Assembly: GCF_014705615.1 (NCBI RefSeq)
Contig: NZ_JACXJA010000002.1
Coordinates: 1 to 64,000, forward strand
DNA length: 64,000 nt
Source: Paenibacillus oceani
GTDB taxonomy: Bacteria; Bacillota; Bacilli; Paenibacillales; NBRC-103111
Reading direction: 5' to 3'
A program made the position numbers and the translations under genes. The notes under the pieces were generated by a model that made no database searches, had not been told where the DNA came from, and was given only the letters and a program-made list of their open reading frames with translations. This document shows, one piece after another, positions 1 to 7,627 of the stretch (its first letter is position 1; every line of letters starts with the position of its first letter).

Positions 1-290
1 TTTTCAAGCCAACATCGATGCCAACTTCTTTGCCTGTTTTGGGCAACTCATGGATGCTCGCTTCTGCAAGCACGGATACAAAGTATTTCCCGCTTGGCTT
101 GCGGGTAATCGTAGCGTTCAGGATTCTCCCTTCAACTTCACGGCTTTTAGCCAATTTCACAAGTCCAAGTTTAGGCAACTTGATCTGATTGTCTACAATT
201 TCAATATTTCCATTCGTGTAGTTTGTCTGATAAGACTGTACAGGATTCTTTTTACTCTTAAACTTTGGCGCACCGTTTTGTTTTTTAGGG
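1..290 (-). pseudogene. tnpB: TnpB (IS200/IS605 OrfB) fragment, 5'-truncated and cut by window edge
   Basis: The reverse strand reads an uninterrupted TnpB segment. It begins near K-Q-N-G-A-P-K-F-K-S-K-K, passes a P-V-Q-S-Y-Q-T-N-Y-T-N block and ends at the window edge in G-I-D-V-G-L-K, the RuvC-I motif carrying the first catalytic Asp. The N-terminal ~100 residues expected for a TnpB of about 370-400 aa are missing: homology stops near 290 and a stop codon lies just upstream of a GTG at 305-307. The rest of the gene lies outside the window. In intact elements TnpB is an RNA-guided nuclease; this copy lacks its start and is probably dead. No tnpA is seen here. Confidence 0.8.
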
Positions 291-317
291 ATTGTTGTAA
301 TAGTCACCTAAACATGT

Positions 318-389
318 ATCGGATAGTTTACGCGGGCATAAGCCACGCCCTATCCGATGTTTTCTAACTCATGACTGAAGTCACGAGTT
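318..389. repeat. Two adjacent hairpins beside the TnpB fragment
   Basis: ATCGGATAG (318-326) pairs with CTATCCGAT (350-358). A second palindrome follows, AACTC-A-TGAC-tgaa-GTCA-C-GAGTT (366-389), with one mismatch. Imperfect palindromes are the hallmark of IS200/IS605 ends, so these may be the relic end of the element whose tnpB lies to the left. This is inference; no cleavage site was identified. Confidence 0.4.
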
Positions 390-424
390 TGCGAAAACTA
401 TGTATCAATGCCCTTCCAGGCATC

Positions 425-566
425 GTCACCGCCGTTGGTTCGAAGGTAACTACATATGTCCAAAACCATGCCAAGATTGTTTATCCCATGATGAGCTATC
501 CAAGGCATTCCGCCATGTCGAGCAGGGTCACAAAACCGGTTCGTTACTCTTCCATCCCTGATTGAT
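425..566 (+). pseudogene. Remnant of a quinone-reductase/alcohol-dehydrogenase-like C-terminus
   Basis: One forward frame reads D-E-L-S-K-A-F-R-H-V-E-Q-G-H-K-T-G followed by a stop. This matches the closing 'L-x-E-A-x-x-x-x-E-x-G-x-x-x-G-K' signature of medium-chain zinc-dehydrogenase/quinone-reductase proteins. The preceding K-I-V-Y-P-M, expected just before it, sits in another frame, so a frameshift near 490 is likely. There is no start codon, ribosome site or catalytic region. The rest of 300-614 has no convincing gene. Confidence 0.35.
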
Positions 567-614
567 TCCCTATAGTTACCGTTTTGGCGGATATTCGTCA
601 CCTTATCGGCTGCA

Positions 615-1196
615 TCATGAAAACAATAACCTCGAGACCATATCTTTCATCGTTCTTTTCCGAATGGAGATAACCTCTTCTTCGGAGATATCCCCGTAAA
701 ACTTTCGTATCGCCTTATGATGAGAGAAATAAAAGTAAACGGCTCCTAGCAAACTTACGATGAAATCTTCAGGATGATCGACCTTCCTGCATTCGCCGTT
801 CTGAACGCCTAATAAATACATACTCATCACCCGCTCGAAAAAGATGTTCTGGTGATGCAGATTATTAAAAATGTCTCGACTATGCTTGACACACTGGTCC
901 ATGATTTTTACGAAAAACGGATTCTCATGAAGAAAATGCATAAAATGCTCCATGATTTGAAGCAAATTATCGCGTACGGATGTGCCTGTAGGCGTGATTG
1001 AGACGGACGCCGCTTTTTCGAATAAATCGTTAATAACCGCCGTATATAACTCTTCCTTGCTTTTGAAATGGTAATAAATTAATGCCTTATTGACACCAGC
1101 GCTTTTGGCAATGTAATCGATCCTGGATCCATCGTAACCTTTCTCTGCAAATTCCTGTAAAGAGGTTTGCAGTATTTTCTCTCTCCCATGACTCAT
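615..1196 (-). CDS. TetR/AcrR family transcriptional regulator
   Basis: A 193-residue one-component repressor of the TetR family. The N-terminal helix-turn-helix (about residues 5-50) has the usual pattern: I-L-x-x-x-x-x-x-F-A-E-K-G-Y-D, then I-A-x-x-A-G-V-N-K-A-L-I-Y-Y-H-F-K-S-K-E-E-L. The rest should be the helical ligand-binding and dimerisation domain. The ATG at 1194-1196 was chosen because a GGAGG lies about 8 nt upstream; a further upstream in-frame ATG overlaps that ribosome site. The gene starts 45 nt after the stop of a FAD oxidoreductase on the same strand, so the pair probably forms an operon that the regulator controls through the palindrome at 2538-2551. The inducing ligand is unknown. 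Confidence 0.9.
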   Translation of the reverse strand: MSHGREKILQTSLQEFAEKGYDGSRIDYIAKSAGVNKALIYYHFKSKEELYTAVINDLFEKAASVSITPTGTSVRDNLLQIMEHFMHFLHENPFFVKIMDQCVKHSRDIFNNLHHQNIFFERVMSMYLLGVQNGECRKVDHPEDFIVSLLGAVYFYFSHHKAIRKFYGDISEEEVISIRKRTMKDMVSRLLFS

Positions 1197-1241
1197 AATC
1201 GATTCCTCCATCTAAAGCTCAATAATCCTGATTTTTTAGGT

Positions 1242-2513
1242 TTACGATAACATATCTGCAACTTTCTTCGCACTATCATAGCAGGGCATACCCAGCGCTC
1301 CGCACCCTTCAGTCGAATCTCCAACCAAGTACAACCCCTGTACCGACCGGCTTTGCAGCGGCAGCAGTTTTGCATTCGTTCTCCTGGCTATTCCGTTCAC
1401 CATCGCTCTGTGAATGATCCGTTTGCCTACCACATATTTTTCCCATCCCGGGTATACTTTATGGAGCAAATTTTCAACTGCACTTTGAGAACCCTGAGCA
1501 TGGCTATCGTCCAATTGCTCCTGTTCGCTCAAAAATTTCAGACCGTTGATCAACTGTCCGCCTGTAGAAACAGAAGAAGGATTATTTATGCTGTAGTCGT
1601 TCAAGTATAGACTTCCATCCAAATCCAACAAATTGCTGACATCGCCGCGCATCTTTTTGGAAAGCATAAGATCATAGACAAACACATACTGTGCCGGTTG
1701 ATTTAAATAACCGCCGAACTCGTCTGCAAGGTAAGGATTACCTAGAAGCTTGCCTAACTCTTTCGGCGGAGCATTCAACACCACTTCATCGAATTCGTAC
1801 TGTTCACCCTCACATACTACGCCTTTAACCTTGCCTGCTTCAATGATAACATCCGAGACTTGTTTGCCGCAAAGAATGCTGCCCCCATGATTCGTTATCA
1901 CTTTTTGCAATTCATTCAGGAGTATGTCATATCCCATATAGCTTACAGGCTCATTCTTCTCATATCCTCTCGATGTAAGTTCGACGAAATGGTTCATGGA
2001 ATACAAATCGAGAGCACCGTCGTAGACGGACAACGCTGCATATGCGGTAAGAACCTTAGCGATATCTGGGTTGCTGACGTTTTCTCGAATCCATTGTCCT
2101 ACGGACATTGCATGTGAGAAGTCTGGGGCTTGCTTCACCATTTGATAGAATTGCTTCAAACACAGTATATGATTGAAAAAACCCGAAACCGCAGGAGATG
2201 TAAGCGCCCCGAAGCCGAGCGGGGTGGAGATCACCTTACCATCCTTAAATAGTTTGAATTTGGATAGGCTCGCCTTCTTATACACCATCGGCAGCTCAAG
2301 CTCGCGAATAATGGAACGCATCGGCTCCTGTTTAGGCGCAAGGACTGCATGGGCACCGTAGCTCATTGTAAAACCATTTTTAGAAATCACATGGCTCCTT
2401 CCACCCTGAATCGGCGAACGCTCCATAATAACGACCCGGTTCCCTCTCTTCGCCAATAAAGCAGCTGTTACTAAGCCACCTAAACCGGCTCCCACAATAA
2501 CAACTTTTTTCAT
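1242..2513 (-). CDS. FAD/NAD(P)-dependent oxidoreductase, phytoene-desaturase-like
   Basis: A 423-residue flavoprotein of the amine-oxidase/phytoene-desaturase (CrtI-like) superfamily. The N-terminus carries the dinucleotide-binding Rossmann motif V-V-I-V-G-A-G-L-G-G with the acidic strand end V-V-I-M-E-R and the G-G-R-S-H segment that contacts FAD. The C-terminus has the second FAD motif, G-L-Y-L-V-G-D-S-T-E-G-C-G. The substrate cannot be deduced; no carotenoid genes lie nearby, so a carotenoid role is not supported. The start at 2511-2513 has a GGGGGTTGGAG ribosome site; an upstream GTG/ATG frame extension lacks one. First gene of a probable operon with the TetR gene downstream. Confidence 0.85.
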   Translation of the reverse strand: MKKVVIVGAGLGGLVTAALLAKRGNRVVIMERSPIQGGRSHVISKNGFTMSYGAHAVLAPKQEPMRSIIRELELPMVYKKASLSKFKLFKDGKVISTPLGFGALTSPAVSGFFNHILCLKQFYQMVKQAPDFSHAMSVGQWIRENVSNPDIAKVLTAYAALSVYDGALDLYSMNHFVELTSRGYEKNEPVSYMGYDILLNELQKVITNHGGSILCGKQVSDVIIEAGKVKGVVCEGEQYEFDEVVLNAPPKELGKLLGNPYLADEFGGYLNQPAQYVFVYDLMLSKKMRGDVSNLLDLDGSLYLNDYSINNPSSVSTGGQLINGLKFLSEQEQLDDSHAQGSQSAVENLLHKVYPGWEKYVVGKRIIHRAMVNGIARRTNAKLLPLQSRSVQGLYLVGDSTEGCGALGMPCYDSAKKVADMLS

Positions 2514-2537
2514 ATCTCCAACCCCCTTAAAAATTAG

Positions 2538-2551
2538 ACTAACCATTTAGT
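2538..2551. promoter_or_regulatory. Palindromic operator candidate for the TetR regulator
   Basis: ACTAA-CCAT-TTAGT is a perfect 5-bp inverted repeat with a 4-bp spacer, 25 nt upstream of the oxidoreductase start and within AT-rich, promoter-like DNA. Size and position fit a TetR-family operator, giving substrate-responsive and autoregulated expression. Binding is inferred. Confidence 0.5.
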
Positions 2552-2607
2552 TTAATTTTACTATATCATACATCCGGGGGCAATAGTTTAAGGGACATTT
2601 TTCAACC

Positions 2608-2670
2608 ATGACTACAAATAAAACGAAAGTTGCCATCTATGCACGTGTGAATACAGAACAGGAGAACTCA
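2608..2670 (+). pseudogene. Serine recombinase N-terminal fragment
   Basis: The reading K-T-K-V-A-I-Y-A-R-V-N-T-E-Q-E closely matches the start of resolvase/invertase and large serine recombinases (Y-x-R-V-S-T-x-x-Q). The catalytic Ser position is Asn here, and homology ends after about 20 residues. It is therefore a dead remnant. It may derive from the recombinase family whose C-terminal end survives at 22.7 kb, but the two cannot be joined from sequence alone. Confidence 0.5.
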
Positions 2671-2699
2671 GCCTATGAGCTCATCGTTTTCTACCTTCA

Positions 2700-2760
2700 T
2701 CGGCGACACTTTGGCGATCTGGCGAGAGGAGTAGAGGCGTTGTGTATAGGCATAGATCAT
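2700..2760 (-). pseudogene. IS1182-like transposase fragment
   Basis: The reverse strand encodes M-I-Y-A-Y-T-Q-R-L-Y-S-S-R-Q-I-A-K, which matches the N-terminal 'Y-x-Y-T-Q-x-x-Y-S-S-R-x-I-A-K' signature of IS1182-family transposases. It then runs into unrelated sequence and a stop. Only about 20 codons remain. Confidence 0.5.
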
Positions 2761-2761
2761 A

Positions 2762-2811
2762 AAATAAAAGAACCGTCCCTGGGTCATATTCATGACTTTT
2801 GGAACAGTTCC
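2762..2811 (-). terminator. Rho-independent terminator of the SLH/GLUG protein gene
   Basis: On the minus strand GAACTGTTCC (801-810 end) pairs fully, with G-U pairs, with GGGACGGTTC (770-779 end). The loop contains a nested GTCAT/ATGAC stem, and TTTTATTTT follows. It lies 13 nt after the stop at 2824. Confidence 0.8.
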
Positions 2812-2823
2812 TTCATTGACTCC

Positions 2824-5625
2824 TTATTTCATTTCCGCCTGCGTATGCCACAAACGCAATAGCAACGTAGTCGCTTCCGCCCTTGTGGCTGTATCCATTG
2901 GGCTGAACCGACTACCTTCACGCCCGTTCACAAGATTTCTCTGAACAGCGCCATGAACGTATCCTCTAGCCCAATCCGGAATATCCGCATCATCTGCAAA
3001 GGAGGTTCCTCCCTGCGCGATCTCCCACTTCATTGCCCTTGCCATCATGACAACCATCTCTGATCGGCTTACCCTGTGCATCGGGCGAAGTGTACGGTCC
3101 GAATAACCCTGCAATACGCCGTTCTCTACTGCCGTGCCAATCACACCGGTCGCCCAAGCAGGAATTTGATCCTGATCGGTGAAGGGGAGCTCGCTCCCGG
3201 CGGGCCCTGAATTGATGCCTAATGTACGTAACAGCATGGCCACAAATTCGACTCGGGTAATATTCGCTTGAGGTTGGAACGTCGTCTCGGACTGGCCTTC
3301 GACAATCCCTATCTCGAAGGCTTCACAAATGGAACTCTCTGCCCAATGACCCTTAATATCCCGAAATGTACAGGCGGGAATTTCTGCTTCTGGTTCCACG
3401 GGCTTTGTCAAACGATGAATTGTCAGGTTGTATGTCTTGAGGACGCCGCTCTCCGCTCTAACCTTGAATTCAAGCTCATTGTCTCCCTCATCAAGCGCAA
3501 CTGTTATTTCTCCAACGTGATTGGCCTGATTTAAGGTTACAGTAGCTTTCGCATCGGATGGAATCGCTTCGATCGTTACCTCGTCCGCCGTCGTTTTCAC
3601 TTCATAATGGGTTGTGCCCGCCGCGAACTCTGGCGTTAATGCCAGTTCGTCTTCCTCAGCCTTCACGGTAAGCTTTGCGAGATTCGCGTTGTCTGAAGGC
3701 TGATGACTATCTCCGCCTCCGCCCGAACTCCGCGCAATGACCTGTACCGTACGCGTTACCGGCACCGCAGCATTTCCCGCACGATCTGTCGCATCATATT
3801 GCAAGGTATAAGTGCCTGGAACCTGATGGTCTACGCTGCCCGTGATTGTGACCCGAATGTCTTCTTCCGCATCTGTTGAGGTCACACCAGGATCAACGAA
3901 GGATGTTCCTGCTGTGAGGGTGACCGACGCATCTCCCGACAGCGTGATGACAGGAGGCACCGTATCCACCGTGAACGCATGCTCCACCGATAAGCGGACT
4001 GGATTCCCGGTTGAATCGATTACACCAGCACTTACTGTATGCAAGCCATCTGCAAGTCCGCCAGGCGGCGTCCATGACCAGCCCCCATCATCCGCTACCG
4101 TTACCGTTGCCGCTTTGCTTCCATCCAGATTAATGACCACCGTTACGCCTTCATCCGCCGAACCACGGATCACCGGTGAGCGGTTATTCGTGTATTCACC
4201 GTTCATTGGTGTCATAAGCGCAGGTACAGCCGGCTGCTTCCAATCTGCATATAAAAGAATATTACTGCTCAATACGATCGTATCATGAGCACTATAAGCA
4301 TCCCCGCTGCCATCTGCCGCTGTATTCCATCCATTAAATCGATAGCCCGCTCTCGTCCAATCGTGGCTTTTGTCCTGAACTTCCACTAACGATCCAGGCA
4401 AGTAGGACTGGCTGCTTAACTGTTCACTACCCCCATCCGTACCGTTCCCGACATAAGTTACAAAGGCTTGAATTGCCCTTATATAAGGGTATCCATCATG
4501 GTGTGGAGCTTGCATATCCCAAACCGTATCAAAGTCCCACGGGTAGTTCAGCATGTCCTTCATTTCATCAGAAGTTAGACCTTGCCCGCTACCACCTGAC
4601 TGCCCTGTCGTATCCCTATTATAGAAGCTGCTGTTCACAGATCCACTACCGCTAATACCAACTAAGCCGCCTACGAGATAATCCCCTGTTACTCGCCCAA
4701 TCGCATAACTATTTTCAATATCTCCATCGCTATTATCCCCTATTAGTCCCCCAACCGAGTCGCTTTGAAATCCAGATTCACATGAGCCGGTCACCGTTCC
4801 AGTTGCAAAACTGTTGGAAATGAGCGAGTTGCCGCCATTATCTCCTACGAAACCGCCGACATCTTCACAGCCTGCTACGTTACCAGTTGCATAGCTGTAA
4901 GAGATATTCGTATTCTCTTGTTTACCGATAAACCCACCAACATCAACCGGGCTGCTAACATCAACCGCAGCATAACTGTAGGATACAACCCCATTATCCA
5001 TTCGTCCGCTTAAGCCGCCCACATCATTTGTACCAATTACAATGCCGGTCGCATAACTGTTCGATATATTTGAATCTTTACTTGCCCCCGTCAGGCCGCC
5101 TACAAAATTTTGACCGTACACGCTCCCTGTAACCCCAACGTTATGAATGGTCGTGCTATTCCTACCAGCCAATATCCCTACATAATCAAGGCCCCTTACT
5201 CCAACTGCATTTATGGTGAGATTTTGTATAAAACTGTTTGTCCCTCCTACAACACTGAATAGTCCCACAGGCTGACCAGAAGAAGGGGCATTGATGACCA
5301 AATTGGTAATTTTAAAATTTCGGCCATCTAAACTCCCTGTGAATGGCGTTGTCTGATTGCCAATCGGCTCCCATGGATGATCTGCATCGAACGTACTCAT
5401 ATCAATATCCTTATTCAAAATAAAGTGACTACCCAAATAATCCCTCACATGATTTAGTTGATCTGCCGATTCGATCTGAAAAGGGTTGCCTGTTGTGCCG
5501 TTTCCTCCTGCAAAGCCGCTTGCCGCGTAAACAGTCCCCCCAGTTACAATCAACCCTGGGTAAGAACCAACCAATAACACAAACATAAGAAAAGCCATCA
5601 TAAATCGCTTTTGCATAACGTTCAT
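2824..5625 (-). CDS. Secreted S-layer-homology protein with GLUG repeats, Ig-like domains and cadherin-like domain
   Basis: A 933-residue exported surface protein. It has a signal peptide (about 1-36, ending V-Y-A-A-S), several GLUG-type repeats (about 130-345, pattern V-G-G-L-x-G ... N-S-Y-A-x-G) and an InlB/Flg_new-type repeat (about 395-460, G-Y-R-F-N-G-W-N-T). Next come Ig-like domains (about 465-635), a cadherin-like beta-sandwich domain (about 650-740) and three C-terminal SLH domains (I-T-R-V-E-F, V-S-R-S-E-M, A-T-R-A-E-A motifs). SLH domains bind pyruvylated secondary cell-wall polymer, so the protein is probably wall-anchored. The start at 5623-5625 follows TAGGGGGTAGC; the longer frame lacks a ribosome site. 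Ligand or substrate unknown. Confidence 0.88.
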   Translation of the reverse strand: MNVMQKRFMMAFLMFVLLVGSYPGLIVTGGTVYAASGFAGGNGTTGNPFQIESADQLNHVRDYLGSHFILNKDIDMSTFDADHPWEPIGNQTTPFTGSLDGRNFKITNLVINAPSSGQPVGLFSVVGGTNSFIQNLTINAVGVRGLDYVGILAGRNSTTIHNVGVTGSVYGQNFVGGLTGASKDSNISNSYATGIVIGTNDVGGLSGRMDNGVVSYSYAAVDVSSPVDVGGFIGKQENTNISYSYATGNVAGCEDVGGFVGDNGGNSLISNSFATGTVTGSCESGFQSDSVGGLIGDNSDGDIENSYAIGRVTGDYLVGGLVGISGSGSVNSSFYNRDTTGQSGGSGQGLTSDEMKDMLNYPWDFDTVWDMQAPHHDGYPYIRAIQAFVTYVGNGTDGGSEQLSSQSYLPGSLVEVQDKSHDWTRAGYRFNGWNTAADGSGDAYSAHDTIVLSSNILLYADWKQPAVPALMTPMNGEYTNNRSPVIRGSADEGVTVVINLDGSKAATVTVADDGGWSWTPPGGLADGLHTVSAGVIDSTGNPVRLSVEHAFTVDTVPPVITLSGDASVTLTAGTSFVDPGVTSTDAEEDIRVTITGSVDHQVPGTYTLQYDATDRAGNAAVPVTRTVQVIARSSGGGGDSHQPSDNANLAKLTVKAEEDELALTPEFAAGTTHYEVKTTADEVTIEAIPSDAKATVTLNQANHVGEITVALDEGDNELEFKVRAESGVLKTYNLTIHRLTKPVEPEAEIPACTFRDIKGHWAESSICEAFEIGIVEGQSETTFQPQANITRVEFVAMLLRTLGINSGPAGSELPFTDQDQIPAWATGVIGTAVENGVLQGYSDRTLRPMHRVSRSEMVVMMARAMKWEIAQGGTSFADDADIPDWARGYVHGAVQRNLVNGREGSRFSPMDTATRAEATTLLLRLWHTQAEMK

Positions 5626-5775
5626 TGTGCTACCCCCTAGTCGCAAATAAATTTGTAGTTTTCCCCTACGTACATCCACTCCATGATTTTCCACCCCATA
5701 TCATAACATTGACCTATGAAAGAACTATGAAAGATTCTAAGTCTCAGCGATTACAGCTGAACCCAACACATTAAA

Positions 5776-5811
5776 GAGCCAGGCATTCCCCTAAGGTAAA
5801 TGTCCTGGCTC
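5776..5811 (-). terminator. Terminator downstream of the first ABC-F gene
   Basis: GAGCCAGG (5776-5783) pairs with CCTGGCTC (5804-5811), extended by AATG/CATT pairing towards the loop. The minus-strand transcript runs into TTTAATG. It lies between the two flanking transcription units and may be the ABC-F terminator; the T-run is short. Confidence 0.6.
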
Positions 5812-5925
5812 CTTATCGTTGCATCTCGCATTACTGCTTGCTACCGTCTAACATCGAAGCTCCAAGACAAAAAAGCCGTTATTCCCGTTAAACTCCGTTG
5901 TGGCTATTATGGCGGGGCTTCTCTC

Positions 5926-7500
5926 TTACAAGCTCTGTTCGGTCACTCCCGTTACCGGATCGAAGATCAGCATTTTGGTCCCGATCTTATCAATGAAGAA
6001 TCGATCATGGCTTACCGTTATGACCGCGCCGGGAAAATGGATCAGAGCTTGCTCCATAACCTGTATGCTCGTGAGATCCAGATGGTTGGTCGGCTCGTCC
6101 AAGATAATCACAGCTGCGCCCGAGAGAAGACACTTCGCCAGCGCCACCCGGGCTTTCTGCCCGCCGGACAGATGGCCGATCGCCTTGCTCAGATCCGCCT
6201 CCGAGAATTGCAGCATAGCCAGGAATTTGTTCACCTTTTTGCGTGGAGCGTCCAGCCCCAATCCATACGTATTCACCGCGTGGCTGACGGTATCCTTAGG
6301 ATCGAGTTCCTCCCACATCCGGTTGAAGTAGGCGTAGCTGACTCCCTTCTCCCAGACAACCTCCCCGGAATCCGGCTTCTCCTGCCCGGTAAGCGCCTTA
6401 ATGAGCGTGGACTTCCCGCTTCCGTTCGGTCCCACGATGACCAAGCGATCTTCCTTCTGAATATCGAAGCTTACGTTCTCGAAGATCTGTCTGCCCTCGT
6501 AGGTCTGCCCGATCGCCTTCACTTCGCATAGCTTGTCGGGAAAGCGCAACCTCTCGTAGATGTCGGTAATCAGCACGTTAACGGGATGAGGCTCTACCCG
6601 CTTCTTGTTATCCGCCAGCTTCCGCGAGAGACGGTCTTTCGAACCGGACTTCCGGCTCGCGCGATCGTCGATCGCCTCGGATTCCATGAGCAGCAGCTCT
6701 TCCTCCCACTCGAACTGGCGGTCCAGCTCCTTCTTGCGCATCTTCTTCTTACGGACGTAATCGGTGTAGTTGCCTTCGTATTCCTGGAAATGATAGTTCT
6801 CGATCTCGATCGTGCGCGTGACGACCTTGTCGATGAATTGCCGGTCATGCGACACCAGAATCAGGGCTCCCTTGAATCGGTACAACCACTGTTCCAGCCA
6901 TGCGATCCCTTCCATATCCAAGTAATTCGTAGGCTCGTCGAGCAGAACGACGTCGGGCAGCTCGATTAGCATCTTCGCGAGCGCCGCGCGGTTACGCCAT
7001 CCCCCGGACAACTCATCGATGGGCTGATGGCGAGATCTGTCATTGAACCCTAGCTTCGTAAGCACCGTATTGATCTCGACGGACACGTTCCAGCCATCGA
7101 GATGATCCATCTGTTCGAATAACTCCGCTTGCCTTGCTAGCAGCGCATTCATCTCACTATCGTCGGTCACCGCACCAAGCTTATCTCCGACTTCCTGTAA
7201 CTCTTGTTCAATAAGGGCAACCTGCTTAAAGCATGCTTCCAGTTCTTGTTGAACGGACAAGCTTCCGCTGAGCTCCGAGAACTGAGAGAAATACCCGATT
7301 CTCACCTGAGGATCTATTTCCACTTTACCGGACGTCGGCTCTTCCTTGCCCATGATGAGCTTAAATACCGTCGACTTGCCGGCGCCGTTCCGTCCGATGA
7401 GGCCAATACGTTCCCCTTGCATAACTCGAAAATAAATGTCGCGAAAGATCATGGACTCTTCATACTTCTTCGTGACGTTCTCCAACCGTATTACGCTCAT
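5926..7500 (-). CDS. ABC-F family ATPase (translation factor / possible ribosome-protection type)
   Basis: A 524-residue soluble protein with two ABC nucleotide-binding domains and no membrane segments, the ABC-F layout. NBD1 has Walker A G-R-N-G-A-G-K-S-T (about 38-46), signature L-S-G-G-W, and D-E-P-T-N-Y-L-D with S-H-D. A charged linker follows (about 235-300, rich in K/R/E), then NBD2 with G-P-N-G-S-G-K-S-T, L-S-G-G-Q and D-E-P-T-N-H-L-D. ABC-F proteins act on the ribosome; some confer antibiotic resistance, but which class this belongs to cannot be told from motifs. The ATG at 7498-7500 has AAAGGTGA upstream. It lies directly downstream of a second ABC-F gene separated by a strong terminator. 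Confidence 0.85.
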   Translation of the reverse strand: MSVIRLENVTKKYEESMIFRDIYFRVMQGERIGLIGRNGAGKSTVFKLIMGKEEPTSGKVEIDPQVRIGYFSQFSELSGSLSVQQELEACFKQVALIEQELQEVGDKLGAVTDDSEMNALLARQAELFEQMDHLDGWNVSVEINTVLTKLGFNDRSRHQPIDELSGGWRNRAALAKMLIELPDVVLLDEPTNYLDMEGIAWLEQWLYRFKGALILVSHDRQFIDKVVTRTIEIENYHFQEYEGNYTDYVRKKKMRKKELDRQFEWEEELLLMESEAIDDRASRKSGSKDRLSRKLADNKKRVEPHPVNVLITDIYERLRFPDKLCEVKAIGQTYEGRQIFENVSFDIQKEDRLVIVGPNGSGKSTLIKALTGQEKPDSGEVVWEKGVSYAYFNRMWEELDPKDTVSHAVNTYGLGLDAPRKKVNKFLAMLQFSEADLSKAIGHLSGGQKARVALAKCLLSGAAVIILDEPTNHLDLTSIQVMEQALIHFPGAVITVSHDRFFIDKIGTKMLIFDPVTGVTEQSL

Positions 7501-7581
7501 GGCTATCACCTTTCTCGCTCCAACACTCTGAAGTAATTATACCACCCTGGCCTCGCAGATACTTCCTCCCCCGTAACCAAA

Positions 7582-7610
7582 AGACACTGAGGTTCTATTC
7601 CTCAGTGTCT
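7582..7610 (-). terminator. Terminator between the two ABC-F genes
   Basis: A perfect 11-bp stem, AGACACTGAGG / CCTCAGTGTCT, with a 7-nt loop, followed on the minus strand by TTTT. It lies 18 nt after the stop of the upstream ABC-F gene. Confidence 0.85.
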
Positions 7611-7627
7611 CTTTAGAAGGTTGTAAT

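Noticed and set aside
398-601. A 67-codon minus-strand frame
   Set aside because: It is opposite the dehydrogenase-like remnant, whose plus-strand reading has recognisable motifs; the minus frame has none.
4600-5300. Regular repeats that could look like CRISPR or tandem repeats
   Set aside because: They are degenerate GLUG protein repeats with coding-phase variation, without identical repeats or unique spacers.
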